Positions 8,293-17,030 of a stretch of DNA of 64,000 nucleotides are shown here, one piece after another. A model generated the notes under the pieces. The model was not told the DNA's origin. It was given only the letters and a program-made list of their open reading frames with translations, and made no database searches. Origin of the DNA: Sphingobium sp. TKS (lineage in GTDB: Bacteria; Pseudomonadota; Alphaproteobacteria; Sphingomonadales; Sphingomonadaceae); NCBI RefSeq assembly GCF_001563265.1, contig NZ_CP005085.1:434001-498000 (forward strand). Reading direction: 5' to 3'. The stretch's first letter is position 1; each line of letters starts with the position of its first letter. The position numbers and the translations under genes were made by a program.

Positions 8293-8514
8293 TCATTGCG
8301 CGCTGCGCAGAATCCGGAGACACCGGTCGTGCGAGAGGTTCATCGGGTTGCGCCCCTGCCCCTTCATCTCGCCATGATCATGCGGCGTCTGGAGACCCAT
8401 ATTGCCCTCCATCGCCCGGCAACTCTCGACCTGCGCCGAGGTCGGCCGCGTGGTCACACAGGCGCCTAGAAGCAGCGCCGGCGTGAGGACGGCGATCAAA
8501 CGCATTTTCTTCAT
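8293..8514 (-). CDS. Small lipoprotein, copper cluster
   Basis: This 73-residue product has a lipobox (LLGAC at about residues 15-19) and a mature part with two further cysteines (VESCRAMEG and HDRCLRIL) and an HDHGEMKG stretch. Its start ATG overlaps the stop of the CueR-like regulator as ATGA, so the regulator and this lipoprotein are cotranslated. It is probably anchored in the periplasm. The two Cys plus Met/His residues could bind metal, but no family match is known to me. Confidence 0.7.
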   Translation of the reverse strand: MKKMRLIAVLTPALLLGACVTTRPTSAQVESCRAMEGNMGLQTPHDHGEMKGQGRNPMNLSHDRCLRILRSAQ

Positions 8515-8990
8515 GACAAAACCCCTTTCGCTCGTGGTGATCGTTCGTCCTGCGCTGCCTGATGTTTCTTGTTATGCTGCTGGTCTTTCCGCCGCGCCGT
8601 CAGGAAGGCGAGGATCGGGCAATCGGAGACCGGCACTTCGCCCGGGCATTCGTCGGCGAGCATCCGCAGCATGTCGCGGATATCCGACAGGCGCTCGAGC
8701 CGGGCTTCGGCGTCCGCGATCTTGGCAAGCGTGATATCGAGCACGGCCTGGGCATGCGCGGTGTCCGACGCCCTGAGTGCCAGCAGCTGCCGGGCCTGTT
8801 CGAGTGTGAAACCAAGCTCCTGCGCCGAGCGGATGAAATTGACGCGCTCGAGGTCGGTCGCGTCGTAGAGCCTGTAGCCCGCTGCCGTGCGCGCGGGCTC
8901 GCGCAGCAGGCCCATCCGCTCATAATAGCGGATCGTATCCCGCCCCACGCCTGCGGCCGCGGCCAGTTCGCCGATCTTGAAATTGCCCAT
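8511..8990 (-). CDS. cueR: MerR-family copper/silver-responsive regulator (CueR-like)
   Basis: This 159-residue regulator has the MerR N-terminal winged helix (KIGELAAAAGVGRDTIRYYERMGLL) and the long dimerisation helix. The C-terminal metal loop reads CPGEVPVSDCPI, which matches the two-Cys loop of CueR with one extra residue. The residue at the start of the dimerisation helix that is Cys in Zn/Hg sensors is Ala here (AHAQAV), which argues for a monovalent-metal sensor. The lipoprotein gene follows with an ATGA overlap. A MerR-type promoter lies just upstream (9003-9034), so it probably activates its own operon. Target metal Cu(I)/Ag(I) is inferred from the loop and the context. Confidence 0.85.
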   Translation of the reverse strand: MGNFKIGELAAAAGVGRDTIRYYERMGLLREPARTAAGYRLYDATDLERVNFIRSAQELGFTLEQARQLLALRASDTAHAQAVLDITLAKIADAEARLERLSDIRDMLRMLADECPGEVPVSDCPILAFLTARRKDQQHNKKHQAAQDERSPRAKGVLS

Positions 8991-9002
8991 GTCATCCGCT
9001 CG

Positions 9003-9034
9003 ATCATGCCGGTTGGACCATGGTCCAGGGTCAA
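9003..9034 (-). promoter_or_regulatory. MerR-type promoter/operator of the cueR-like operon
   Basis: On the minus strand a TTGACC -35 (9029-9034) and a CATGAT -10 (9003-9008) are separated by 20 bp, longer than the usual 17. The spacer holds a perfect 14-bp palindrome, TGGACCATGGTCCA (9014-9027). An over-long spacer filled by a dyad is the signature of promoters that MerR proteins untwist. It lies 13 bp upstream of the regulator's start. Confidence 0.7.
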
Positions 9035-9130
9035 GCGGTTTCGCTTTGACCCCGAACGGTCTCCTCGTCGCCGGCGGCCCGCTGCCCCGACGCGTCGCAG
9101 GGCAGCCCGTGCCGCCGGGCCACCGGCTTG

Positions 9131-9487
9131 TCAGTTCTTGCGAAGCTCGACGATGTCGTGCCTGGCAGGCGTGCCGTCGGCGACGGACACGTGCGCGAAG
9201 TGATCGTCAAAGATATGGTCGATCGTCACATGGCCGACGAGCTGGCGGTGATAGGTCGGCGCCACGCCCTTGGACGGACCCGGATGGGTCACGACGCGAT
9301 AGACCTCGAGCTTCTGGCCGACCTCGGCGCCATCGGCCTTGCCGATGCAGACGACCGTGCCGTTGCTGCCCGTGTCGACGATCGAGCCGCGCATGAACAG
9401 GCTGTGCCCGATGCCCTGGGCCATAGCGGGGACGGCAGCAAGCATCGAAATGCCGGCAAGCGCGACCATGAGAGTTTTTCTGACCAT
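9131..9487 (-). CDS. Small secreted protein of unknown function, copper cluster
   Basis: This protein of about 118 residues starts at an ATG preceded by AAGGAGG, giving a signal peptide (MVRKTLMVALAGISMLAAVPAMA). The mature part is predicted mostly beta (SIVDTGSNGTVVCIG, GQKLEVYRVV, LVGHVTIDHIF) with one Cys and several His. It is the first gene of the minus-strand side, facing the cus efflux operon across a 240-bp divergent region. A motif shared with two other small copper-cluster genes lies 97 bp upstream. I do not recognise the family. Confidence 0.65.
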   Translation of the reverse strand: MVRKTLMVALAGISMLAAVPAMAQGIGHSLFMRGSIVDTGSNGTVVCIGKADGAEVGQKLEVYRVVTHPGPSKGVAPTYHRQLVGHVTIDHIFDDHFAHVSVADGTPARHDIVELRKN

Positions 9488-9583
9488 ATTCACCTCCTTG
9501 GATGGTAAGCCACCGCCCGGACTTTGCCGAGGGGAAGAGCGTCTCTTCAGGCTTGGGACTACGGTCCCGGGTCCAGCCTCGAT

Positions 9584-9599
9584 ATACGTAGAGGCCGCA
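9584..9599 (-). promoter_or_regulatory. Candidate regulatory motif, copy 3, in the divergent promoter region
   Basis: The sequence ATACGTAGAGGCCGCA keeps the ATACGTA core and a CG at the same distance as copies 1 and 2, but is otherwise more divergent. It lies about 97 bp upstream of the start at 9487. A dyad GGGAC-TACG-GTCCC with an adjacent TGGACC (minus strand) at 9555-9575 resembles the MerR operator. The 9494-9730 region separates the two divergent halves of the copper block and must contain both promoters. Confidence 0.3.
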
Positions 9600-9730
9600 G
9601 CCGATCTTCTTCCCCGGGCCGGATCTTTATTGACGCGGAGTTGACGGAATCAGCCGTCAGCACTTCAAAATCCGCGCGGCGCGAGACTTTGGTTGGCTGC
9701 GCCCGCGAAACCCGCTAGATATCGAGGCCC

Positions 9731-10093
9731 GTGAAACGCCTGCTCGCCCTCCTGCTCGTCATCGGAGCGCTGTCCGGTCTCTTCGGAGCCCAGATGGCGG
9801 CCGCGCACAGCGTGCCGCAGGCGGCAGGCGCGCCGCTGGCCAAGGGCATGGATGCGGACTGCATGGCGATGATGGCCAAGCAGCAGCCTGCGCCCAGCGA
9901 AAAGCCCTGCAAGGGCCTGACGCTCGATTGCATCGCCGCGATGGGGTGCGTGATCCCGCTGGTCGCAGCGGACCTGGCAGGCGGCGTTGCGCCTGCGCGT
10001 CTCTACGACGCGCCCAGCTTCTGGACGACCGACACGATATTGACCGGCAAGGCGGTTGCGCCCGAGCCGGATCCTCCCACCAGCCTTGCCTGA
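9731..10093 (+). CDS. Small secreted protein of unknown function upstream of the cus operon
   Basis: This 120-residue product uses a GTG start, which gives MKRLLALLLVIGALSGLFGAQMAAA as a signal peptide. Downstream are two Cys-Met patches, MDADCMAMMAKQQP and LTLDCIAAMGCVIPLV, the latter hydrophobic. Pairs of Cys and Met like these suggest Cu(I) contact. It opens the plus-strand side of the copper block and is followed 77 bp later by another small secreted protein. It recalls small DUF2946-style proteins near copper genes, but I could not confirm that. Confidence 0.6.
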   Translation: MKRLLALLLVIGALSGLFGAQMAAAHSVPQAAGAPLAKGMDADCMAMMAKQQPAPSEKPCKGLTLDCIAAMGCVIPLVAADLAGGVAPARLYDAPSFWTTDTILTGKAVAPEPDPPTSLA

Positions 10094-10170
10094 TTGAACG
10101 AGCACGGGCTGCGCGCATCGATCGATGCGTGCGCGCCCGGTTTCCTTCTTTTCAGTCAAAGGTTTTCGTG

Positions 10171-10428
10171 ATGATCAAACTGCTTCCGGCCGCCCTTGTG
10201 GCGGCCCTCAGTCTCGCCGCGCCTGCGCTTGCAACCGACGCGAGCCGCACGCCGCAAGGCCATTGGGAATGGCGGTCGGCGCCGCAATATGGTCCGCGGG
10301 CGACTGGCCCTGCGCGTGTCCGCATATGGGTGCCCGACAGCCGGGACATGGCCAGCTGCGATTGCGCGATGATGCAGGCAAGCGCCGCCGACTGCATGCG
10401 CGGCGCAGTCAGGTCGGACAAGGGCTAA
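10171..10428 (+). CDS. Small secreted protein of unknown function, cus region
   Basis: This 85-residue protein has a signal peptide (MIKLLPAALVAALSLAAPALA) and a short mature part with one aromatic segment (GHWEWRSAPQYGPR) and a Cys/Met stretch (SCDCAMMQASAADC). It lies 63 bp before the outer-membrane channel gene on the same strand. Metal binding is possible from the three cysteines, but no family was recognised. Confidence 0.6.
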   Translation: MIKLLPAALVAALSLAAPALATDASRTPQGHWEWRSAPQYGPRATGPARVRIWVPDSRDMASCDCAMMQASAADCMRGAVRSDKG

Positions 10429-10491
10429 ACCCGCTCCGGAGCGGCGCGTCACATCTTGGCGCGCCGCCTCTGTCATGAGGGGATGATATCC

Positions 10492-11754
10492 ATGATCATG
10501 ATGCCGAGGCGCGCTGTGCGACGCCTGTTGCTCTCTATCGGTGCGACGCTTGCGAGCGCCTGGGCCGTGCCGGTGTCGGCCGGCCCGCTCACCTACGAGC
10601 AGGCAGTGAGGCTCGCTGCCGCCAACGCGCCAAGCCTCAAGGCGCGCGCGGCGGCGACAGCCGGCGCCCGCTCTTCGGCGGTCGCGGCCGATCGCCTGCC
10701 CGATCCGACGCTCGACCTGGGCCTGCAGAACTTCCCGGTGAGCGGCCCCAATGCCGGCAGCTTCACGCGCGACGATTTCACTATGGCGACGATCGGGTTC
10801 AGCCAGACCTTCCCCAATCTCGCCAAGCGCCATGCACGCGCCGCGCGCGCCGCGGCCGATATCGGTATCGCCGAGGCGGGCGAGCTGGTCGAAGGCCGCA
10901 ACGTGCGGCTCGAGACCGCCCTCGCCTGGGTCGATCTCTATTATGGAGAACGCCGGCTCCGGCAGCTCGACCTGCTCGATGCCAGCCTCGACGACCTGCA
11001 GAAGACCGTGACCGCACGCCTGGCGTCGGGCAGCGCGCGCCCGAGCCAGGCGCTCGAGCCCGACCAGCTCCGCGCCGCCATCGCCGATCGCCGCGCCGAG
11101 ATGGCTGCGGTGGTGGCGCAGGCGCGGGCCCGGCTCGCGCGCTATACCGGCGACCCCGACCCGCAGGCGACGGGCGACCCGCCGATGCTCGATGTCGATC
11201 CGATCCGGCTGCGGGCCGGGATCGATGCGCTTCCCGCCCTGCGCGCGCAGGACGCGCGGATCGCAGTCGCCGAAGCGGACGTGCGTCTCGCGCGCGCCGA
11301 CAAGCGCCCCGACTGGAAGGTCGGCGTCACCTATGGCCGGCGCGATCCCATGTACGGCGACATGGCCTCGGTCGGCGTGTCGATCGACCTGCCGCTGTTC
11401 GCCGGCAAGCGCCAGAACCCCAGGATCGCTGCAAGCGAGAGCCTTGCGCAAGGGGGTCGGTTCGACCGCGAGGCGATCCGCCGCGAGCTGGTGGCGCAGC
11501 TCGACGCCGATCTCGCAGACCATGCCATGCATCTCTCCCGGTTGCGCAATGCCCGCGAGACGCTGGTGCCACTCGCCAGGCACCGCGCCGAGCTCGACCG
11601 CGACAGCTATGGCGCCGGCAAGCTCGACCTTGGCGCCGCGCTGCTCACGACGCTCGGGCTCGCGGAGGCCGAGGTCGAGGCGCTCAACCGCGAAGCCGAC
11701 GTCGCGCGCGACGCGGTCCGCATCACTATCACCTATGGGGAGGAGCGGCCATGA
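10492..11754 (+). CDS. cusC: TolC-family outer-membrane channel of the copper/silver efflux pump (CusC-like)
   Basis: This protein of about 420 residues is an outer-membrane efflux protein: a signal peptide (RRLLLSIGATLASAWAVPVSAG), then TolC repeats with LTYEQAVRLAAANAPSLKARAA near the N-terminus and long amphipathic helices with DLYYGERRLRQLDLLDASL. I chose the ATG at 10492 because GAGGGG lies 9 bases upstream; several other in-frame ATGs lie within 20 bp. The last four bases overlap the adaptor gene as ATGA. It would form the exit duct for metal pumped by the RND protein. It is shorter than many TolC relatives but shows no truncation. Confidence 0.9.
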   Translation: MIMMPRRAVRRLLLSIGATLASAWAVPVSAGPLTYEQAVRLAAANAPSLKARAAATAGARSSAVAADRLPDPTLDLGLQNFPVSGPNAGSFTRDDFTMATIGFSQTFPNLAKRHARAARAAADIGIAEAGELVEGRNVRLETALAWVDLYYGERRLRQLDLLDASLDDLQKTVTARLASGSARPSQALEPDQLRAAIADRRAEMAAVVAQARARLARYTGDPDPQATGDPPMLDVDPIRLRAGIDALPALRAQDARIAVAEADVRLARADKRPDWKVGVTYGRRDPMYGDMASVGVSIDLPLFAGKRQNPRIAASESLAQGGRFDREAIRRELVAQLDADLADHAMHLSRLRNARETLVPLARHRAELDRDSYGAGKLDLGAALLTTLGLAEAEVEALNREADVARDAVRITITYGEERP

Positions 11755-13241
11755 CGCTCGATAAATCCGCGCTGCGCTGGGGCGCATCGATCCTGGCTGT
11801 CGCGCTGCTGGCCGGCGGCACAGGCTATTGGGCTGGCCATCGCCAGGCACCGCAATCGGAGGCGACCACGCCCGCCGGGGCAGGCAAAGTCCTTTACTGG
11901 TACGATCCGATGTTCCCCAACCAGAAGTTCGACAAGCCCGGCAAGTCGCCCTTCATGGATATGCAGCTCGTGCCGCGATACGCGGACGGAGGAAGCGCCG
12001 GCGCGGCCCCCACGGTCGCCGTCGATCCCGCCGCGCGGCAGAGCCTGGGATTGCGGGTCGTCGCGGCGAAGATGGGCAGCCTTGCCTCGGCCCTCGAGGT
12101 CACCGGCACGATCGACTTCAACCAGCGCGACGTCGCCGTCATCCAGGCGCGTTCGGGCGGGTTCGTGAGCCGCGTCTATGCGCGAGCGCCCGGGGACGTG
12201 GTCCGCGCCGGCGCGCCGATCGCGGACCTGCTCCTGCCCGAATGGGGCGGCGCGCAGACCGAATATCTGAGCGTCAGGCGGCTCGGCAAGCCCGACCTCA
12301 CCGCGGCCGCGCGCCAGCGACTGCGGCTGATGGGCATGTCCGACGGCCTCATCGCCAGCGTCGAGCGGAGCGGACGCCCGAACGGCGTGGTGACGATCAC
12401 GACGCCGATCTCGGGCACGATCCAGACGCTCGACGCCCGTGCCGGCGTGACGCTCGCCATGGGCCAGACGCTCGCCCAGGTAAGCGGGCTCGGCACCGTC
12501 TGGCTCAATGCCGCGGTGCCCGAAGCGCGCGCGGGCGATGTCCGGGTCGGCCAGAATGCCAGCACCACGCTGGCGGGCTTCCCCGGCGAGCGCTTCGCCG
12601 GCCGGGTGATCGCGATCCTGCCGACCACGCAGGCCGACAGCCGCACGCTCACCGTGCGGATCGAGCTGCCCAACCGGGACGGCCGGTTGCGGCCGGGCAT
12701 GTTCGCCAGCGTCGCGCTTGGCGGCGATGCCAAGCCGGCGCTGCTGGTGCCGAGCGAAGCGGTGATCCGCACGGGCAGGCGCACGCTCGTCATGCTGGCC
12801 GCAGGCGACGGGCGCTATCATCCCGCCGAGGTCCGCATCGGCCGCGAGGCAGGCGGCGAGACCGAGATCCTTGCCGGCCTGTCGCCCGGCGAGAACGTCG
12901 TCGTCTCGGGGCAGTTCCTGATCGATTCCGAGGCGAGCCTGTCGGGAATCGAGGCGCGGCCGATCGGCGGCGGTGCGGCATCGGCGACCATCGCCGCGCC
13001 GGCGTCGAAAGCCACGCTGTACGAGACGACGGGCAAGATCGAGCGGATCACGGCCAATTCGGTGACGCTCAGCCACGAGCCCGTTCCCGCGCTCGACTGG
13101 CCGGCGATGACGATGACCTTCGCGCTCGCCAATCCGGGCATCGCGCGCGGCTTCAAGGCGGGTGACCGGGTCCGGTTCGGGTTCGACCGGCCCCCGGCGG
13201 GACCGACGCTGCGGCATATGGCGAAGGTGGCGGGCCAGTGA
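11751..13241 (+). CDS. cusB: RND periplasmic adaptor with N-terminal metal-binding and C-terminal CusF domains (CusB-like)
   Basis: This 496-residue membrane fusion protein has an N-terminal anchor (residues 10-28), then the heavy-metal-binding motif [20 protein letters not shown] with MDMQLVP, which is typical of CusB-type adaptors. The barrel-sandwich and alpha-hairpin region follows ([15 protein letters not shown]..., [16 protein letters not shown]). At the C-terminus is a fused CusF-like domain of about 75 residues with [10 protein letters not shown], the Trp and two Met that bind Cu(I)/Ag(I). It passes metal to the CusA pump. Its last codon overlaps the GTG start of cusA. The fused CusF domain supports monovalent copper/silver as substrate. 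Confidence 0.93.
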   Translation: MTLDKSALRWGASILAVALLAGGTGYWAGHRQAPQSEATTPAGAGKVLYWYDPMFPNQKFDKPGKSPFMDMQLVPRYADGGSAGAAPTVAVDPAARQSLGLRVVAAKMGSLASALEVTGTIDFNQRDVAVIQARSGGFVSRVYARAPGDVVRAGAPIADLLLPEWGGAQTEYLSVRRLGKPDLTAAARQRLRLMGMSDGLIASVERSGRPNGVVTITTPISGTIQTLDARAGVTLAMGQTLAQVSGLGTVWLNAAVPEARAGDVRVGQNASTTLAGFPGERFAGRVIAILPTTQADSRTLTVRIELPNRDGRLRPGMFASVALGGDAKPALLVPSEAVIRTGRRTLVMLAAGDGRYHPAEVRIGREAGGETEILAGLSPGENVVVSGQFLIDSEASLSGIEARPIGGGAASATIAAPASKATLYETTGKIERITANSVTLSHEPVPALDWPAMTMTFALANPGIARGFKAGDRVRFGFDRPPAGPTLRHMAKVAGQ

Positions 13242-16200
13242 TCGCCCATCTCATCCGCTGGTCGGTGAGGAACCGCTTCTTCGTCGTGCTCGGCATGCTC
13301 GCGCTGGTCGGCGCGGGCCTGTGGGCGGTGCGCTCGACCCCGATCGACGCGCTGCCCGATCTTTCCGACGTGCAGGTCGTGATCCGCACTTCCTATCCGG
13401 GTCAGGCGCCGCAGATCGTCGAGAACCAGATCACCTATCCGCTCACCACCACCATGCTGTCGGTGCCCGGCGCCAAGACGGTGCGCGGCTATAGCTTCTT
13501 CGGCGACAGCTTCGTCTATGTGATCTTCGAGGACGGCACCGATCTCTACTGGGCGCGCAGCCGCGTGCTCGAATATCTCAACCAGGTCCAGGGTCGGTTG
13601 CCGGCCAGCGCCCGCAGCGCGCTCGGGCCGGACGCGACCGGGGTCGGCTGGGTCTATGAATATGCGCTGGTCGACCGCACCGGCCGGCACGATCTCTCGC
13701 AGCTTCGCGGGTTGCAGGACTGGTTCCTGCGCTACGAGCTGAAGACCGTGACCGGCGTGGCCGAAGTCGCCAGCATCGGCGGCATGGTCAAGCAGTACCA
13801 GGTGCTGCTCGATCCGGTGAAGCTCGCGGCCTACGGCGTAACCCACGCCCAGGCAGTGCAGGCGATCAGCCAAGCCAATCAGGAAGCCGGCGGCTCGGTG
13901 CTGGAAATGGCCGAGGCCGAATATATGGTCCGCGCCTCGGGCTATCTGAAAACGCTCGACGATTTCCGGGCAATCCCGCTCAAGACTGCGGCGGGCGGCG
14001 TGCCCGTCCGGCTCGGCGATGTCGCCACGATCCAGGTCGGCCCCGAGATGCGGCGCGGCATCGCCGAACTGAACGGCGAAGGCGAGGTCGCCGGCGGCGT
14101 CGTTATTCTTCGGTCAGGCAAGAACGCCCGTGAGACCATCGCGGCGGTCAAGGACAAGCTCGCCGATCTCAGGAAAAGCCTGCCGCCGGGCGTCGAGGTG
14201 GTCACGGTCTATGACCGCTCGCAGCTGATCGATCGCGCGGTCGAGAACCTCACCCGCAAGCTGGTCGAGGAGTTCATCGTCGTCGCATTGGTCTGCGCCC
14301 TGTTCCTCTGGCACGTCCGCTCGGCGCTGGTCGCGATCCTGACCTTGCCGCTCGGTGTGCTGGCCGCGTTCGTCGTAATGCGGTTCCAGGGGGTGAACGC
14401 CAACATCATGTCGCTGGGCGGCATCGCCATCGCCATCGGCGCGATGGTGGATGCGGCGGTCGTCATGATCGAGAACGCCCACAAGAGGATCGAACGCTGG
14501 GAGCAGGATCACCCGGACAGACATCTCGATGGCGAGATGCGCTGGATCGTCGTCACCGAGGCGGCGGCCGAGGTCGGGCCGGCGCTGTTCTTCAGCCTGC
14601 TGATCATCACGCTGTCGTTCATTCCGGTCTTCACCCTGGAGGCGCAGGAAGGCCGGCTGTTCGCGCCGCTCGCCTTCACCAAGACCTATGCGATGGGCGC
14701 GGCCGCGATCCTGTCGGTGACCCTGGTGCCGATCCTGATGGGCTGGCTGATCCGGGGCCGCATTCCGGCCGAGCAGGCCAATCCGGTCAATCGCTGGCTC
14801 ACCAATATCTACCGGCCCGCGATCGACTGGACGATGAAGCGGCCCAAGGCAGTGCTGCTGATCGCGGCTCTGGTGTTCGCCACCACGGCCTGGCCGCTCA
14901 GCCGGCTCGGCGGCGAGTTCATGCCCAATCTCGACGAGGGCGACCTGCTCTACATGCCCTCGGCGCTGCCGGGCCTCTCGGCCGCCAAGGCGAGTGAGCT
15001 GCTCCAGCAGACCGACCGCCTGATCAAGACCGTGCCCGAAGTCGAAAGCGTGTTCGGCAAGGCCGGCCGCGCCGAGACCGCGACCGATCCCGCGCCGCTC
15101 GAAATGTTCGAGACGACGATCCAATTCAAGCCCCGCGACCAGTGGCGGTCGGGCATGACGCCCGAACGCCTTGTCGACGAGCTCGATCGCCGGGTGAAGC
15201 TTCCGGGTCTCGCCAATATCTGGGTGCCGCCGATCCGCAACCGCATCGACATGCTCGCGACGGGCATCAAGAGCCCGATCGGGGTCAAGGTGTCGGGCAG
15301 TGACCTCGCCGAGCTCGACCGCATCGCGCATGATGTCGAGACCGTGGCCAGGAGCGTGCCCGGCGTCAGCTCGGCGCTCGCCGAGCGGCTGACCGGCGGA
15401 CGCTATGTCGATGTCGACATAGACCGCGCCGCCGCCGCGCGGTTCGGGCTCAACATCGCCGACGTCCAGGCCATCGTCTCCGGCGCGATCGGCGGCGAGA
15501 CGATCGGCGAGACGGTCGAGGGCCTCGCCCGCTATCCGATCAGCGTGCGCTATCCGCGCGAATTGCGCGACAGCCTCGAAAGGCTGCGGGCGCTACCGAT
15601 CCTGACGCCCGCGGGCCAGCAGATCACCTTGGGCACCGTGGCAAACGTCTCGATCGCCGAGGGACCGCCGATGCTCAAGACCGAGAATGCCCGGCCTTCG
15701 ACCTGGGTCTACGTCGATGTGCGCGGGCGCGATCTTGCCTCGGTGGTCGGCGATCTGCAGCGTGCGGTGGCGAAACAGGTCAGGCTCTCGCCTGGGGTCA
15801 GCATCGCTTACTCTGGCCAGTTCGAATATCTCGAGCGCGCGGTCGACCGCTTGAAGCTGGTCGTGCCCGCGACGCTGCTGATCATCTTCGTGCTGCTCTA
15901 CCTCATCTTCGGCCGCTTCGACGAGGCGGCGCTGATCATGGGGACGCTGCCGTTTGCGCTGACCGGCGGCATCTGGACGCTTTATCTGCTGGGGTTCAAC
16001 CAGTCGATCGCCACCGGGGTCGGGTTCATCGCGCTCGCCGGCGTCTCCGCCGAGTTCGGGGTGGTGATGCTGATCTATCTCAAGAACGCGCTGGCCGAGC
16101 GCGGCGCACATCCGGACGCTGCCGAGGTCGAGGCCGCCGTGCGCGAAGGCGCGCTGCTGCGCGTCCGTCCCAAGGCGATGACGGTGGCGGTGATCCTGGC

Positions 16201-16381
16201 CGGCCTGCTGCCGATCCTGCTGGGATCAGGCGCGGGTTCGGAGGTCATGAGCCGGATTGCCGCGCCGATGATCGGCGGCATGCTGACCGCGCCCTTGCTC
16301 TCAATGTTCGTCCTGCCCGCCGCCTACCTGCTGTTGCGCCGGCCCAAGACCGATCCCATCCCTCAACCCGTTTCATCATGA
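13238..16381 (+). CDS. cusA: Heavy-metal efflux RND pump (CusA-type)
   Basis: This 1047-residue inner-membrane pump has the full RND layout: a first TM helix, a large periplasmic domain, TM2-6, a second periplasmic domain and TM8-12. The TM4 motif [23 protein letters not shown] matches the copper/silver (CusA) subgroup. Proton-relay acidic residues are present in that segment. Translation starts at a GTG that overlaps the cusB stop (GTGA), so the pump and adaptor are coupled. It should export Cu(I)/Ag(I) from the periplasm through CusC using the proton gradient. Its stop is followed at once by the cusF gene. Confidence 0.95.
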   Translation: MIAHLIRWSVRNRFFVVLGMLALVGAGLWAVRSTPIDALPDLSDVQVVIRTSYPGQAPQIVENQITYPLTTTMLSVPGAKTVRGYSFFGDSFVYVIFEDGTDLYWARSRVLEYLNQVQGRLPASARSALGPDATGVGWVYEYALVDRTGRHDLSQLRGLQDWFLRYELKTVTGVAEVASIGGMVKQYQVLLDPVKLAAYGVTHAQAVQAISQANQEAGGSVLEMAEAEYMVRASGYLKTLDDFRAIPLKTAAGGVPVRLGDVATIQVGPEMRRGIAELNGEGEVAGGVVILRSGKNARETIAAVKDKLADLRKSLPPGVEVVTVYDRSQLIDRAVENLTRKLVEEFIVVALVCALFLWHVRSALVAILTLPLGVLAAFVVMRFQGVNANIMSLGGIAIAIGAMVDAAVVMIENAHKRIERWEQDHPDRHLDGEMRWIVVTEAAAEVGPALFFSLLIITLSFIPVFTLEAQEGRLFAPLAFTKTYAMGAAAILSVTLVPILMGWLIRGRIPAEQANPVNRWLTNIYRPAIDWTMKRPKAVLLIAALVFATTAWPLSRLGGEFMPNLDEGDLLYMPSALPGLSAAKASELLQQTDRLIKTVPEVESVFGKAGRAETATDPAPLEMFETTIQFKPRDQWRSGMTPERLVDELDRRVKLPGLANIWVPPIRNRIDMLATGIKSPIGVKVSGSDLAELDRIAHDVETVARSVPGVSSALAERLTGGRYVDVDIDRAAAARFGLNIADVQAIVSGAIGGETIGETVEGLARYPISVRYPRELRDSLERLRALPILTPAGQQITLGTVANVSIAEGPPMLKTENARPSTWVYVDVRGRDLASVVGDLQRAVAKQVRLSPGVSIAYSGQFEYLERAVDRLKLVVPATLLIIFVLLYLIFGRFDEAALIMGTLPFALTGGIWTLYLLGFNQSIATGVGFIALAGVSAEFGVVMLIYLKNALAERGAHPDAAEVEAAVREGALLRVRPKAMTVAVILAGLLPILLGSGAGSEVMSRIAAPMIGGMLTAPLLSMFVLPAAYLLLRRPKTDPIPQPVSS

Positions 16382-16392
16382 AGGAGAAGACG

Positions 16393-16782
16393 ATGAACCA
16401 TGCACGACTGACCATTGCCCTCGGCCTCGCCGCCCTGACTGCCGCGTGCGGCAAGAAGGCGGAGGCCCCCGTTGCGACTGAGACCAACGAGGCGGCGCCC
16501 GCCGCGACCATGAGCGGCGACATGGGCAACATGTCGATGGCGCCTGACGCGAACGCCGCGATCAAGGCCAAGGGCCATGGCACCGTCACCGCGATCGACA
16601 AGGCGGCAGGCACGATCACGCTCGATCATGGTCCGATCCCGGAGGCCAAGTGGCCCGCGATGACGATGGCGTTCAAGGCCGCGCCGTCGATCACCGATGC
16701 GGTCAAGGTCGGCGACAAGGTCGATTTCGACCTCTCGCTCAAGGGCAGCGATGGCGAGGTCACCGCGATCGCAAAGCAGTGA
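16393..16782 (+). CDS. cusF: CusF-type periplasmic copper/silver chaperone, lipoprotein form
   Basis: This protein of about 129 residues starts at an ATG with AAGGAG 6 bases upstream. A lipobox (LAALTAAC) suggests a lipid anchor, unlike soluble E. coli CusF. A Met-rich linker (MSGDMGNMSMAPD) precedes the CusF beta-barrel with LDHGPIPEAKWPAMTMAF, which has the ligand His, the Trp and the two Met. It delivers Cu(I)/Ag(I) to the CusCBA pump. It follows cusA by 11 bp, so it is the last gene of the efflux operon. Together with the CusF domain fused to CusB, the operon encodes two such domains. Confidence 0.93.
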   Translation: MNHARLTIALGLAALTAACGKKAEAPVATETNEAAPAATMSGDMGNMSMAPDANAAIKAKGHGTVTAIDKAAGTITLDHGPIPEAKWPAMTMAFKAAPSITDAVKVGDKVDFDLSLKGSDGEVTAIAKQ

Positions 16783-17030
16783 TCCGCTAAGTTCGACCGG
16801 AAAAAGCTGGTTGCGGCGCCGCTCCCGGGCGGCGACGCCCGTGCCGGCCGTCTGCCTGGCTGTGCGCCCGGTCGACGGTTGCGACCGGCAACGCCCAATG
16901 CCAGCGGCGTTTCCCTGCGCGATCACCGACAATTTGAGCACGCTTCGCGGATCGCACATTGAACGTGCAAGCCGCCCTTGCTCGCGATAGCCTGAACGGC
17001 AAGGAGCCCAGTTTAGATGACCCAGCCAGT

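Noticed and set aside
9555..9575. Full MerR promoter in the divergent region
   Set aside because: The dyad and a TGGACC are present, but no acceptable -10 lies at 19-20 bp, so only a possible binding site is suggested.
10156..11850. 564-residue open frame on the minus strand opposite the outer-membrane channel gene
   Set aside because: Antisense shadow of cusC with no family motif; the plus-strand gene has a signal peptide and coupling to cusB.
14114..15331. Long minus-strand frame opposite cusA
   Set aside because: Shadow frame; the CusA frame is intact and highly conserved.
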